A stretch of DNA of 64,000 nucleotides from Zobellella taiwanensis (GCF_003012795.1 NZ_PXYH01000007.1:62001-126000), one strand, 5' to 3'; counted from the stretch's first letter, positions 53,015-62,203 are shown. Notes: generated from the sequence alone by a model not told the origin. A program made the numbers and translations.

Positions 53015-53791
53015 TTAACCGCCGTACACGTCGTATTCGAAGTACTTGCCGTTGATTTCCTGGTACTTGCCGTTTTCACGCAGTTCCAGGATGGCCTTGT
53101 CGAGCATTTGCTTGAGCTTCTGGTCCTGCTTGCGCACGGCAATGCCGAATCCTTCGCCGAACCATTGCTCGTCGGTCACCGAGGGGCCGACAAACTCGAA
53201 GGCGTCGCCGCCCTCTTTGTTGAGCAGGCCTTCTTCGATGGCGGTGGCGTCCAGGAACACATAATCGATGCGGCCGGCCTTGAGATCCAGGTAGGCTTCG
53301 TCGGCGGTACCGTAGCGCACCAGGGAAACGTCCTTGCCGAAGTTGTCGGTCAGGTATTTGTCGTGGGTTGTGGCGATCTGCACCCCAACCCGCTTGCCGG
53401 CCAGGCCTTCCTTGCTCAAATCCAGTTCGGTCCCCTTGCGGGCGGCAAACTTGTTGGGCACCAGGGCATACTTGCCGGTAAAGTCGACGGTGCGCTTACG
53501 CTCCTCGGTAATGGACATGGCGGCGATAATGGCATCGTACTTGCGCGCCAGCAGGGCCGGGATAATGCCATCCCAGTCCTGGGCCACCAGTTGGCACTCG
53601 ACCTGCATCTGCTCGCACAGGGCATTGGCCATGTCCACGTCGAAGCCCTGCAACTGGCCGCTTTCATCGGTCCAGGAAAAGGGAGGATAGGCGCCTTCAA
53701 TACCAAAGCGTACGGTTTTCCAGTCCTGGGCCTGCGCAGTGCCTGCGGCCAGGGCAGCCATCATGGCGCCGGCAACCAACAGTTTTTTCAT
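53015..53791 (-). CDS. Basic amino acid ABC transporter substrate-binding protein (ArtI/HisJ-like)
   Basis: 258-aa periplasmic binding protein with a signal peptide (about residues 1-21, ending TAQA). Motifs: VRFGIEGAYPPFSWTDESGQ, GFDVDMANALCEQM (two cysteines as in HisJ/ArgT), DGIIPALLARKYDAIIAAMS, then GVQIATTHDKYLTDNFG. This is the polar amino acid cluster that includes HisJ, ArgT, ArtI and AotJ; which basic amino acid it binds is open. It follows the ATPase gene by 42 bases. Confidence 0.85.
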   Translation of the reverse strand: MKKLLVAGAMMAALAAGTAQAQDWKTVRFGIEGAYPPFSWTDESGQLQGFDVDMANALCEQMQVECQLVAQDWDGIIPALLARKYDAIIAAMSITEERKRTVDFTGKYALVPNKFAARKGTELDLSKEGLAGKRVGVQIATTHDKYLTDNFGKDVSLVRYGTADEAYLDLKAGRIDYVFLDATAIEEGLLNKEGGDAFEFVGPSVTDEQWFGEGFGIAVRKQDQKLKQMLDKAILELRENGKYQEINGKYFEYDVYGG

Positions 53792-53833
53792 AGCCTTACT
53801 CCTTGTGTTAGGTCTTGGGTATTGCCTTTTGCA

Positions 53834-54601
53834 TCAATAAACCGAAGAAATGAATTGCTTGAACCGCTCCGAACTCGGATTGGCGAACACCTGGCGGGGA
53901 TCGCCCTGCTCTTCCACCCGCCCCTGATGCAGGAACATCACCTTGTTGGAGACATCCCGGGCGAAGCTCATTTCGTGGGTCACCACCAGCATGGTCCGGC
54001 CTTCTTCCGCCAGGCCGCGCATCACGCCCAGCACCTCGCCCACCAGCTCGGGGTCGAGCGCCGAGGTGGGCTCGTCGAACAGCATGACTTCAGGATCCAC
54101 CGCCAGCGCCCGGGCGATGGCGGCGCGCTGCTGCTGGCCGCCGGACAGGTGGCCCGGATAGTAGTCGCGGCGCTCGAACAGGCCGACCTTGTGCAGCAGG
54201 GCCTCGGCCTTGTCGACGGCCTGCTTTTTGGGCACCTTGAGCACATGTACCGGCACTTCGATGATGTTTTCGAGGATGGTCATGTGCGACCAGAGGTTGA
54301 AACTCTGGAATACCATGGCCAGCCGGGAGCGGATCCGCTCCACCTGGCGCATGTTGGCGGTCTCCCGCTCGCCGGCCTTGTTGGTGCGCATTTCGATCAG
54401 TTCGCCGTGCACCCGCACCTCGCCGGCAGAGGGCGTTTCCAGCAGGTTGATACAGCGTAAAAAGGTGGATTTGCCGGAGCCGGACGAACCGATGATCGAA
54501 ATGACGTCGCCCTTGACCGCGGTCAAATCGATGCCTTTGAGTACTTCCAGGGAGCCGTAATGCTTGTGCAGGCCCGACACTTCCAGGGCTGGTTTGCTCA
54601 T
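53834..54601 (-). CDS. artP: Basic amino acid ABC transporter ATPase (ArtP/HisP-like)
   Basis: 255-aa ABC ATPase with Walker A GSSGSGKST (residues 38-46), the signature LSGGQQQRAAIARALA (about 150), Walker B VMLFDEPTSALDPE (about 172) and a D-loop/H-loop. RMVFQSF-type Q-loop sequence (LAMVFQSFNLWSHMT) is present. It is the first gene of the operon, P-I-Q-M, as in E. coli artPIQM. A candidate ArgR-controlled promoter lies upstream (54771-54807). Confidence 0.85.
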   Translation of the reverse strand: MSKPALEVSGLHKHYGSLEVLKGIDLTAVKGDVISIIGSSGSGKSTFLRCINLLETPSAGEVRVHGELIEMRTNKAGERETANMRQVERIRSRLAMVFQSFNLWSHMTILENIIEVPVHVLKVPKKQAVDKAEALLHKVGLFERRDYYPGHLSGGQQQRAAIARALAVDPEVMLFDEPTSALDPELVGEVLGVMRGLAEEGRTMLVVTHEMSFARDVSNKVMFLHQGRVEEQGDPRQVFANPSSERFKQFISSVY

Positions 54602-54773
54602 CCGTTAGACCTTTTGTTCCTGTGTCGCCGCGGCGACCGAGTCCTTGATCATGGTTAACGACTTGTTAACCGCTGCCGCAAAATTACCATCTGCCGCCGT
54701 CAATAACAACATAATCGCCTTTCCAGTACGGTGTTGGTCGGTTTTTTATACGATGATATCACAGCGTTACAGT

Positions 54774-54807
54774 ATAAAATTATTCAAAAATAGCGAATAA
54801 AACATCA
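54774..54807. promoter_or_regulatory. Candidate tandem ARG boxes between artP and lysO
   Basis: Two half-conserved ARG boxes: ATAAAATTATTCA (54774-54786; 10 of 13 matches to the core consensus GAATAATTATTCA) and GAATAAAACATCA (54795-54807; 9 of 13), eight bases apart. That spacing equals tandem 18-base boxes separated by three. A TATACT -10-like hexamer on the minus strand (54770-54775) overlaps the first box. ArgR control of art genes and of lysO is known in E. coli. Confidence 0.5.
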
Positions 54808-54894
54808 GGCAACGAATATTACACCATACCGCCGGCTTGCCAACCACGGCAAAGCCAGGGAACCGCTAGGCGCTGGTTATTCACTCCCGGCAAC

Positions 54895-54931
54895 GCCGGC
54901 TTCACCCGGCACCGGACACCGGCTTTTTTTT
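54895..54931 (+). terminator. Intrinsic-terminator-like hairpin in the lysO leader
   Basis: GCCGG (54895-54899) pairs with CCGGC (54919-54923), with further pairing possible inside, followed by eight Ts (54924-54931). It lies on the plus strand before lysO with no plus-strand gene upstream. The stem is short for a terminator. The rest of the 412-base gap between artP and lysO has the ARG boxes and nothing else recognised. Confidence 0.5.
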
Positions 54932-55013
54932 CCCGATCGGCTCACGTATGCTGTCGGGCACGACAGTGACGGTCAAAAATCACGCCGCATCAATCAATTG
55001 GAAGATTATTCTC

Positions 55014-55928
55014 ATGTACTCCGGCATGCTCATCGTATTACTGCCCCTCGCCCTGGGCTACTGTATCCCCTGCCGCTCCCAGTCCATAGTGCACTTTATC
55101 AATGTGGCCGTGGCCCGCATGGTGTACCTGATCCTGTTCCTGATGGGGATAAGCCTGGCCTTTGTGGATAATCTTAGTACTCATCTGGGCACAATTTTTA
55201 CCGTCTGCCTGGTTTTTCTCGGTTGCATCACCCTGTGCAACCTGGCCGGCCTCTGGCTGCTCGATGTCCGGCGCGGCCGGGTGGAAGGAGAAAGGGGTGC
55301 CCCGGCCCTGAGCAAATGGTCGCTGCTGCTGGATTCCGCCCGGCTGTGCCTGGTGATCATCGGCGGCCTGCTGGTGGGACAATGGCTCGACCCGCAGTGG
55401 TTTGCGGTGGATACCCTGAGCGAGTGGGCGCTGATGCTGCTGCTGCTGCTGATCGGCATCCAGCTGCGCAACTCGGGCATGCGGCTGCGCCAGATCCTGC
55501 TCAACCGCTGGGGCCTGGCCATCGCCCTGGTGGTGATGGTGAGTTCCTGGGTGGGCGGCCTGGCCGGCGCCTGGCTGCTGGACATGCCAGCAAGCCATGG
55601 CCTCGCCTTCGCCTCCGGCAACGGCTGGTATTCCCTGTCCGGCATCCTGATCGGCGACCAGCTCGGGCCCGTGCTCGGCAGCGCCGCCTTTCTCAACGAT
55701 CTGGCCCGGGAGCTGGTAGCCATACTGATCATACCGGCGCTGATGCGACGCCATCCCTCCTGCGCCATCGGCTACGGCGGCGCCACCGCCATGGATTTTA
55801 CCCTGCCGGTGCTGCAACGCTCGGGCGGTGTCACCATAGTGCCGGTGGCCATAGTGTCGGGCTTTGTGCTGAGCCTGGCGGGCCCGGTGCTGATCCTCGG
55901 CTTCCTGTCCCTGTCCAGCGGCGGCTGA
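55014..55928 (+). CDS. lysO: L-lysine exporter LysO (YbjE, DUF340)
   Basis: 304-aa inner-membrane exporter of lysine. It matches E. coli LysO closely: the N-terminal MVYLILFLMGISLAFVDNL, LLLLLIGIQLRNSGMRLRQIL, SGNGWYSLSGILIGD, GSAAFLNDLARELVAI and ATAMDFTLPVLQRSGG, with about eight membrane segments. ATG at 55014 is preferred over a GTG/ATG frame from 54948 because it aligns with the E. coli start (MYSGMLIVLLPL). It is divergent from artP. LysO protects from lysine and thialysine; in E. coli it is regulated by ArgR. Confidence 0.92.
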   Translation: MYSGMLIVLLPLALGYCIPCRSQSIVHFINVAVARMVYLILFLMGISLAFVDNLSTHLGTIFTVCLVFLGCITLCNLAGLWLLDVRRGRVEGERGAPALSKWSLLLDSARLCLVIIGGLLVGQWLDPQWFAVDTLSEWALMLLLLLIGIQLRNSGMRLRQILLNRWGLAIALVVMVSSWVGGLAGAWLLDMPASHGLAFASGNGWYSLSGILIGDQLGPVLGSAAFLNDLARELVAILIIPALMRRHPSCAIGYGGATAMDFTLPVLQRSGGVTIVPVAIVSGFVLSLAGPVLILGFLSLSSGG

Positions 55929-56054
55929 AATAGTAATTTTATTACACCTGTCGCCATCGACGCCAAAAAAGCATCGAGTGACGCCCATATTTCGGATTGG
56001 CGGAGGCTATCCGTTACGGGCACTCAGGGCTCCGGTGCCGTCATATTCATAAAT

Positions 56055-56070
56055 TGTGACAAAAATCACC
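56055..56070. promoter_or_regulatory. CRP-like site 1 upstream of mtlA
   Basis: TGTGA-N6-TCACC, nine of ten match to the core TGTGA-N6-TCACA. About 284 bases before the mtlA start. Confidence 0.75.
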
Positions 56071-56099
56071 CTTTATAATTAAGCCCTCTCAATATAAAA

Positions 56100-56115
56100 A
56101 GTGACATAAATCACA
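56100..56115. promoter_or_regulatory. CRP-like site 2 upstream of mtlA
   Basis: AGTGA-N6-TCACA, nine of ten match to the core. About 239 bases before mtlA. Confidence 0.75.
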
Positions 56116-56172
56116 AACAAAGGTCGATAATGGATAAAAAAACGGCAATGTAATAAAATTACCGCCATTTAT

Positions 56173-56188
56173 CGTGACATTGATCACC
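56173..56188. promoter_or_regulatory. CRP-like site 3 upstream of mtlA
   Basis: CGTGA-N6-TCACC, eight of ten match. About 166 bases before mtlA. Confidence 0.7.
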
Positions 56189-56210
56189 TTATTTTTTTGA
56201 ATACCACACC

Positions 56211-56236
56211 CATAGCGTGATCATGATCACGCTATG
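56211..56236. promoter_or_regulatory. CRP-like site 4 inside a perfect 26-bp palindrome
   Basis: CATAGCGTGATCA followed by its exact reverse complement. The core CGTGA-N6-TCACG (56216-56231) is CRP-like. It lies about 118 bases before mtlA. The region 55929-56353 otherwise holds an AT-rich segment and no gene. Confidence 0.7.
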
Positions 56237-56353
56237 GTGCGCCTTTGCGCCGCTTTTTCCCGGAAGTGTTAGATTTCCTACGAGCTCATCCATCGGGTGC
56301 CCAGGGGCATCCTCCTCAACGGAACTGACATCGCACCAGGCGGGGTTAACGCT

Positions 56354-58261
56354 ATGCTATCCCAGAACAGTAAAGTAAAAATCCAGAATTTCGGACGTTT
56401 CCTGTCCAATATGGTGATGCCCAACATCGGCGCCTTTATCGCCTGGGGCTTTATCACCGCCCTTTTCATTCCCACCGGCTGGTTGCCCAACGACACCCTG
56501 GCCACCATGGTCGGCCCCATGATCACCTACCTGCTGCCGCTGCTGATCGGCTACACCGGCGGCAAGCTGGTGGGCGGCGACCGCGGCGCCGTGGTGGGCG
56601 CCATCACCACCATGGGGGTGATAGTGGGCACCGACATCCCCATGTTCATGGGCGCCATGATCGTCGGCCCCGCCGGCGGCTGGGCCATCAAGCACTTCGA
56701 CAAGGCCATCGAGGGCAAGGTCAAGAGCGGTTTCGAGATGCTGGTCAACAACTTCTCCGCCGGCATCATCGGCATGCTCTGCGCCATCGTCGCCTACCTG
56801 CTGATCGGCCCCTTCGTCAAGCTGATGTCCGCGGCCCTGGCCGCCGGGGTCGGTGCCCTGGTGGACGCCGGCCTGCTGCCGCTGACCTCCATCTTCGTGG
56901 AAGTGGCCAAGATCCTGTTCCTCAACAACGCCATCAACCACGGCATCTTCACCCCGCTCGGCATCCAGCAGGCCAGCGAATTCGGCAAGTCCATCTTCTT
57001 CCTGATTGAGGCCAACCCGGGCCCGGGCATGGGCGTGCTGCTGGCCTACATCTTCTTCGGCCGCGGCAACGCCAAGCAATCCGCCGCCGGTGCCTCCATC
57101 ATCCACTTCTTCGGCGGCATCCACGAAATCTACTTCCCCTATGTGCTGATGAACCCCCGCCTGATCCTGGCGGTGATCGCCGGCGGCATGACCGGGGTAT
57201 TCACCCTCACCCTGTTCAACGCCGGCCTGCAGGCCCCGGCCTCCCCCGGCTCCATCTTCGCGGTCATGCTGATGACCCCCAAGGGTGCCCACCTGGGCGT
57301 GGCCCTGGCAGTCGTCGCCTCCATGGCGGTCTCTTTCGTGATCGCCGCCCTGCTGCTGAAAACCCAGCGACAAACCGGTAACGGCGACGAGCTGGATGCC
57401 GCCGCCGCCAAGGTGCAGGCGATGAAAGCCGAAAGCAAGGGGATGGCCGCAACCGCCGGCATCACCAAGGACCCGGCGGCGATACGCAAGATCATCGTTG
57501 CCTGCGATGCGGGCATGGGCTCCAGCGCCATGGCCGCCAGCATGCTGGCCAAAAAGGTGGCCGCCGCCGGCCTTGATATCTCGGTCAGCAACCTGGCGAT
57601 CAACAGCCTGGACGACAGCGCCGATCTCGTGCTCACCCACAGGGATCTGACCGACCGGGCCCGACGCCATGCGCCCGGAGCCGAGCATATCTCGCTCAAC
57701 AACTTCCTCGACGGCGCCCTGTACGACAGCCTGGTGGCCCGACTGAGCCAGGGCCGCGCCAAGGCCGAACCCGCCCCGGTCGCGGCTCCAGTTGCCGCCG
57801 ACGAGGCCGGCGCGGATGACAATGCCCCCTTCCGGCTGCGGGCGGAAAACATCCACCTGGGGCTGAGCGCCGCCAGCAAGGAAGATGCCATCCGCTTCGC
57901 CGGTGCACAACTGGTGCAGGGCGGCTATGTGGAGCCCTCCTATGTGGACGCCATGCTGGCCCGCGAAAAACTGACCTCCACCTACCTGGGCGAGTCCATC
58001 GCCGTGCCCCACGGCACCAGCGATGCCAAGGACGCGGTGAAAAAGACCGGGGTCATCGTCTGCCAGTACCCGCAGGGGGTGAGGTTCGGTGACGACGAGG
58101 ACGACATCGCCAGGCTGGTGATCGCCATCGCCGCCCGCAACAACGAGCACCTCGACGTGATCGCCGCCATCACCGGCGCCCTCGACGACGACGCCGTGAT
58201 CGCCAAACTGACCACCACCGGCAATGTGGACGAGGTACTGAAGGCGCTCAATCCGGCCTGA
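56354..58261 (+). CDS. mtlA: PTS mannitol transporter EIICBA
   Basis: Imports and phosphorylates mannitol to mannitol 1-phosphate. 635 aa (637 in E. coli), all three domains fused: IIC (about 1-340; several membrane segments, GIFTPLGIQQA), IIB with the phospho-cysteine in ACDAGMGSS (Cys384) and IIA with the phospho-histidine in VPHGTSD (His553). The ATG at 56354 was chosen as the family start (MLSQNSKVKIQNFGRFLSNMV in the usual position); longer upstream frame lacks support. First gene of mtlADR. It needs HPr and EI, not encoded in this window. Four CRP-like sites lie upstream. Confidence 0.97.
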   Translation: MLSQNSKVKIQNFGRFLSNMVMPNIGAFIAWGFITALFIPTGWLPNDTLATMVGPMITYLLPLLIGYTGGKLVGGDRGAVVGAITTMGVIVGTDIPMFMGAMIVGPAGGWAIKHFDKAIEGKVKSGFEMLVNNFSAGIIGMLCAIVAYLLIGPFVKLMSAALAAGVGALVDAGLLPLTSIFVEVAKILFLNNAINHGIFTPLGIQQASEFGKSIFFLIEANPGPGMGVLLAYIFFGRGNAKQSAAGASIIHFFGGIHEIYFPYVLMNPRLILAVIAGGMTGVFTLTLFNAGLQAPASPGSIFAVMLMTPKGAHLGVALAVVASMAVSFVIAALLLKTQRQTGNGDELDAAAAKVQAMKAESKGMAATAGITKDPAAIRKIIVACDAGMGSSAMAASMLAKKVAAAGLDISVSNLAINSLDDSADLVLTHRDLTDRARRHAPGAEHISLNNFLDGALYDSLVARLSQGRAKAEPAPVAAPVAADEAGADDNAPFRLRAENIHLGLSAASKEDAIRFAGAQLVQGGYVEPSYVDAMLAREKLTSTYLGESIAVPHGTSDAKDAVKKTGVIVCQYPQGVRFGDDEDDIARLVIAIAARNNEHLDVIAAITGALDDDAVIAKLTTTGNVDEVLKALNPA

Positions 58262-58328
58262 CCGAGAATAACCATGAGACCGGCGATTGTAATAAGTGGT
58301 GGCGGCGAAAGCGGTTAGCTCAGCCGAC

Positions 58329-58370
58329 CATCCGCGCCAAGGATGGCGCGGATGAGCCCCCATGGATGGG
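58329..58370. repeat. Two hairpins between mtlA and mtlD
   Basis: CATCCGCGCC-N6-GGCGCGGATG (58329-58354), a perfect ten-base stem, and CCCAT-GG-ATGGG (58359-58370). The 226-base gap between mtlA and mtlD has these, but no gene. They may be transcript-stabilising or a dispersed repeat; a possible role in lowering mtlD expression relative to mtlA is guesswork. Confidence 0.6.
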
Positions 58371-58487
58371 TTTACGGCGAGTCGGAGGAGCTAATGCTTT
58401 TGTCGCCTAGCACCTCAACTGCAGGTTTCATGGCCAAAACTAGTCAGCAACCCGAGGCCCCCGGGCCTCCCTTAAACAGGTGAACCC

Positions 58488-59651
58488 ATGACAACCGCCA
58501 TTCATTTCGGCGCCGGCAATATCGGCCGCGGCTTTATCGGCAAGCTGCTGGCCGACGCCGGCATCCACGTGACCTTCGCAGACGTCAATCCGCAACTGGT
58601 CGATGAACTGCAACGCCGGCACAGCTACCCGGTGCACATCGTCGGCCAGGAAGTGCGCACCGACACCGTCACCGGCGTCGACGCCATCGACTCCCGCCGC
58701 CCCGAGCTGCTGGAGCTTATCGCCGGCACCGACCTCATCACCACCGCCGTGGGCCCGACCGTGCTCACCCTGATCGCCAGCACCCTGGCCCAGGGCCTGC
58801 AACGGCGCTTCGAGCGCGGCAACACCGCCCCGCTCAACATCATCGCCTGCGAAAACCAGGTGCGCGGCTCCACTTTCCTCAAGGGCGAAGTACTCAAGCA
58901 CCTGGACGCCCGCTACCTGGCCGAGCTGGAGCAGTCTGTCGGCTTCGTCGACTCGGCGGTGGACCGCATAGTGCCCCCTTCCGCCGACCAGGGCGATCCC
59001 CTGGCGGTCACGGTGGAAACCTTCAGCGAATGGATAGTGGACCGGACCCAGTTCAAGGGCCCGCCGCCCGCCATTGCCGGCATGGAACTGACCGACAACC
59101 TGATGGCCTTTGTCGAGCGCAAGCTGTTCACCCTCAACACCGGCCACATCATCACCGCCTACCTGGGCGCCCTGGCGGGCTATCGCACCATAGGCCAGGC
59201 CATTGCCGATCCGGCGATCCGGGCGCAGGTCAAGGCCGCCATGCAGGAAAGCGGCGCCGTGCTGATCCGCCGCTACGGCTTCGACCAAGCGCAGCACCAG
59301 GCCTATATCGAAAAGATCCTCGGCCGCTTCGCCAATCCCCACCTGGTGGACGAAATCGACCGGGTCGGCCGCCAGCCCATCCGCAAGCTGGGTCCCGAGG
59401 ACCGGCTGATCAAGCCCCTGCTCGGCACCCTGGAATATGGCATCGACAACGCAAATCTGATAAAAGGCATTGCCGCCGCCTTCTGCTACCGCAACGAGGA
59501 CGATCCCCAGGCGGTGGAGCTGCAACAGCGGCTGGCAGCGGAAGGGCTGGGGGCCACCCTGGCCCACTACACCGGGCTGCGGGCCGACGGTGATGTCGCC
59601 GGACGAATAGCACAGCAGTACCTCGCGCTGAAACCGCGGGGAGACCATTGA
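58488..59651 (+). CDS. mtlD: Mannitol-1-phosphate 5-dehydrogenase
   Basis: NAD-dependent oxidation of mannitol 1-phosphate to fructose 6-phosphate. 387 aa (382 in E. coli). Motifs: the Rossmann start [38 protein letters not shown], and [20 protein letters not shown] with the catalytic lysine region. It follows mtlA after 226 bases and leads into mtlR 16 bases later. ACAGGTGAACCC precedes the ATG. Confidence 0.97.
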   Translation: MTTAIHFGAGNIGRGFIGKLLADAGIHVTFADVNPQLVDELQRRHSYPVHIVGQEVRTDTVTGVDAIDSRRPELLELIAGTDLITTAVGPTVLTLIASTLAQGLQRRFERGNTAPLNIIACENQVRGSTFLKGEVLKHLDARYLAELEQSVGFVDSAVDRIVPPSADQGDPLAVTVETFSEWIVDRTQFKGPPPAIAGMELTDNLMAFVERKLFTLNTGHIITAYLGALAGYRTIGQAIADPAIRAQVKAAMQESGAVLIRRYGFDQAQHQAYIEKILGRFANPHLVDEIDRVGRQPIRKLGPEDRLIKPLLGTLEYGIDNANLIKGIAAAFCYRNEDDPQAVELQQRLAAEGLGATLAHYTGLRADGDVAGRIAQQYLALKPRGDH

Positions 59652-59667
59652 TCAACCGGGCCGCAAG

Positions 59668-60207
59668 ATGTTGAACCGCGAGCAAGAAGCCGAAATTTTC
59701 GAACGCCTGCAGCACAGCCCCTCCGCCCGGGGGCTGGTGATTGCCATGGTGGACGTGTTCGACGACATGCTCGATCAGCTGATCCAGAGAGTGTTTCGCA
59801 AGGACGACTACGCGGTCAAGTTCGCGGTCGAGCCCCTGCTCGGCACCATGGGGCCGCTGGCGGATCTGGCGGTCCGGCTCAAACTGCTCTACGGCCTCGG
59901 CATCCTGTCCCAGTCCCTTTACCAGGACCTGGACCGGCTGATTGCGCTCAGGGATTACCTCAACAGCCAGGGGCGGGAATACCGGCTGACCGACCCCGAA
60001 GTGGCCGGGCCGCTCAAGGCGCTGCACATGGTGGCCGCCATGGAGGTACCGCCCTTCGCGGCGCCGCCCCCGGCCGGCGAGCTGGATCCCGGCCTGCAGC
60101 AGATGCAGCGGCAACGCCAGGAGCAGGTCATCCGCTCGGCCCTGGCGCTGGCGGTGGTCGCTGCCTGCAACGAGATGACCAAGGCCAACCCCTTGATCTC
60201 CGGCTGA
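59668..60207 (+). CDS. mtlR: Mannitol operon repressor MtlR
   Basis: 179-aa protein matching the MtlR/FumE family: LNREQEAEIFERLQHSPSAR, LVIAMVDVFDDMLDQLIQR and VEPLLGTMGPLADLAVRLKLLYGLGIL. It represses the mannitol operon; the way it does so (it lacks a classical HTH) is still unclear for the family. The gene completes mtlADR, the standard enteric order. It may be followed by a short gap and then the unrelated asd gene. Confidence 0.95.
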   Translation: MLNREQEAEIFERLQHSPSARGLVIAMVDVFDDMLDQLIQRVFRKDDYAVKFAVEPLLGTMGPLADLAVRLKLLYGLGILSQSLYQDLDRLIALRDYLNSQGREYRLTDPEVAGPLKALHMVAAMEVPPFAAPPPAGELDPGLQQMQRQRQEQVIRSALALAVVAACNEMTKANPLISG

Positions 60208-60270
60208 CAGCGCCAAAAATCCGCCTCCCATTTCCGCTTGCCCCTTGCACCTTTGCGCTCAATCAGTATT

Positions 60271-60295
60271 GTGAATAAGGTTTTCGTTTATTCAC
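60271..60295. promoter_or_regulatory. Inverted repeat in the asd leader
   Basis: GTGAATAA (60271-60278) and TTATTCAC (60288-60295) around a 9-base spacer, 24 bases upstream of the asd start. The half-sites look like ArgR half-sites but the spacing is wrong for an ARG box. It could be a hairpin or another regulator's operator. Confidence 0.4.
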
Positions 60296-60318
60296 TTCCA
60301 AAGAAAGGACACTTGATA

Positions 60319-61422
60319 ATGAAAAAAGTAGGTCTGGTCGGCTGGCGTGGCATGGTCGGCTCGGTATTGATGAGCCGCATGGTGGAAGAAGGTGACTTCG
60401 CCCGTATCGATCCCGTCTTTTTCACCACCTCCCAGGCCGGTCAGCCTGCCCCCGACTTCGGCAAGAACGCCGGCACCCTGCAGAACGCCTACGACATCGA
60501 CGCCCTCAAGGCGCTGGACGTGGTGCTGACCTGTCAGGGCGGCGACTACACCAAGGAAGTCTATCCCAAACTGCGCGCCGCCGGCTGGAACGGCTACTGG
60601 ATTGACGCCGCCTCCGCCCTGCGCATGGACGACGACGCCCTGATCGTGCTGGATCCGGTCAACGGCAAGCAAATTCAGCAGGCCCTGGCCAACGGTGCCA
60701 AAACCTTTGTGGGCGGCAACTGCACCGTCAGCCTGATGCTGATGGCCCTGGGCGGCCTGTTCGAGCAGGATCTGGTGGAGTGGGTGTCTGTCGCCACCTA
60801 CCAGGCCGCCTCCGGCGGCGGCGCCCGCCATATGCGCGAGCTGGTGACCCAGATGGGCCTGCTGCGCGACGAAGTGGCCGCCGAGCTGGCCGACCCGGGC
60901 TCCGCCATCCTGGAGCTGGAGCGCAAGGTCACCGAGAAAACCCGCAGCGGCGACCTGCCGGTGGACAACTTCGGCGTGCCCCTGGCCGGCAGCCTGATCC
61001 CCTGGATCGATACCCAGCTCGAGAACGGCCAGAGCCGGGAAGAGTGGAAGGGCCAGGCCGAGACCAACAAGATACTGCAGACCGGCGCCGCCATCCCGGT
61101 GGACGGCCTGTGTGTACGCATCGGCGCCCTGCGCTGCCACAGCCAGGCCTTTACCATCAAGCTGAAAAAAGACATCTCCATCCCCGAGATCGAAAAGCTG
61201 CTGGCCGGCCACAACGACTGGGTCAAGGTGATCCCCAACGACCGCCAGCTGTCGATGGAAGAGCTGACCCCGGCCGCCGTCACTGGCACCCTGTCCGTGC
61301 CGGTGGGCCGCCTGCGCAAGCTGAACATGGGTCCCGAGTACCTGTCCGCCTTTACCGTGGGCGACCAGCTGCTGTGGGGCGCCGCCGAGCCCCTGCGCCG
61401 CATGCTGCACCTGCTGCCCTGA
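60319..61422 (+). CDS. asd: Aspartate-semialdehyde dehydrogenase
   Basis: NADPH-dependent reduction of aspartyl phosphate to the semialdehyde, a branch point for lysine, threonine, methionine and diaminopimelate. 367 aa, matching the E. coli enzyme (367). NADP motif [13 protein letters not shown], catalytic Cys135 in GGNCTVSL, and the substrate His region in [11 protein letters not shown]. The ATG at 60319 follows AAAGGA. It stands alone; a clear terminator follows. Confidence 0.97.
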   Translation: MKKVGLVGWRGMVGSVLMSRMVEEGDFARIDPVFFTTSQAGQPAPDFGKNAGTLQNAYDIDALKALDVVLTCQGGDYTKEVYPKLRAAGWNGYWIDAASALRMDDDALIVLDPVNGKQIQQALANGAKTFVGGNCTVSLMLMALGGLFEQDLVEWVSVATYQAASGGGARHMRELVTQMGLLRDEVAAELADPGSAILELERKVTEKTRSGDLPVDNFGVPLAGSLIPWIDTQLENGQSREEWKGQAETNKILQTGAAIPVDGLCVRIGALRCHSQAFTIKLKKDISIPEIEKLLAGHNDWVKVIPNDRQLSMEELTPAAVTGTLSVPVGRLRKLNMGPEYLSAFTVGDQLLWGAAEPLRRMLHLLP

Positions 61423-61439
61423 GCCGTCGCCTTGCTTCC

Positions 61440-61467
61440 AAACGCCCGCCCCGCGCGGGCGTTTTTG
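61440..61467 (+). terminator. Rho-independent terminator after asd
   Basis: AACGCCCGC-CCCGC-GCGGGCGTT followed by TTT, 18 bases past the asd stop. Confidence 0.9.
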
Positions 61468-61651
61468 TGTTGCCGCCGCCCTCCATGACAGTTTGAAGAC
61501 AACCGCCGCAAACCGAACAAAACTTGTTCTGGATCATAAAATCCCCCCGGCTTATCACTAAAGTAGAATGTCTTCGGACGAATCTGATTTGACCCTCTGC
61601 CGCCCTTGCCGTCCGCGCAGAGCCCAAGGGACTACTGGAGTGGATAACGGA

Positions 61652-62203
61652 ATGTCTCATATCAACGACCGCCGGGGCCGCCGCATCGACTGGCCGGCCG
61701 ACAAGCTGATCGTCAGCAAAACCGATCTCAAGGGCCACATCACCTACGCCAACCGCACCTTCATGGCGGTCTCCGACTATGCGGAGCCGGCGCTGCTGGC
61801 CAGGCCGCACAACCTGATCCGCCACCCGGACATGCCCAGGGGCGTATTCAAGCTGCTGTGGCAGACCCTGCAGCAGGGCCAGGAGTTTTTCGGCTTTGTC
61901 AAAAACAGCACCGCCAACGGCGATTACTACTGGGTCTACGCCAACATCACGCCTTCCTTCGATCTCAACGGCCGCAAGAACGGCTATTTTTCGGTACGCC
62001 GCCACGCCCCGGAACGGGCCCTGGCGGTGATAGAGCCCCTTTACCGCCGGCTGTGCCAGCGGGAGCAGGGGCTGGATCGCAAGGCCGCCACCGAGGTGTC
62101 CTACCAGGCGCTGTGCGACTACCTGGCGGAGCAGGACTGCAGCTACCCCGCCTGGGTCAACCGTCTCTACCGGGATGCCCTGGAGTTGCGCCATGCCGGC
62201 TAA
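61652..62203 (+). CDS. PAS-domain signalling protein
   Basis: 183-aa soluble protein with an Aer-like PAS domain (about residues 13-110): [62 protein letters not shown], as in aerotaxis receptors that bind FAD or haem. The remaining 70 residues are helical with [15 protein letters not shown]. It has no membrane or signalling domain of its own, and its end overlaps the next gene, an MCP, by 11 bases. The two probably form a split receptor. The start may be the GTG at 61640. Confidence 0.85.
   Translation: MSHINDRRGRRIDWPADKLIVSKTDLKGHITYANRTFMAVSDYAEPALLARPHNLIRHPDMPRGVFKLLWQTLQQGQEFFGFVKNSTANGDYYWVYANITPSFDLNGRKNGYFSVRRHAPERALAVIEPLYRRLCQREQGLDRKAATEVSYQALCDYLAEQDCSYPAWVNRLYRDALELRHAG

Noticed and set aside
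54602-55013. Lysine riboswitch before lysO
   Set aside because: The AGAGG and other conserved core elements of the L box are missing, and the transcribed leader is too short for the usual 170-base aptamer.
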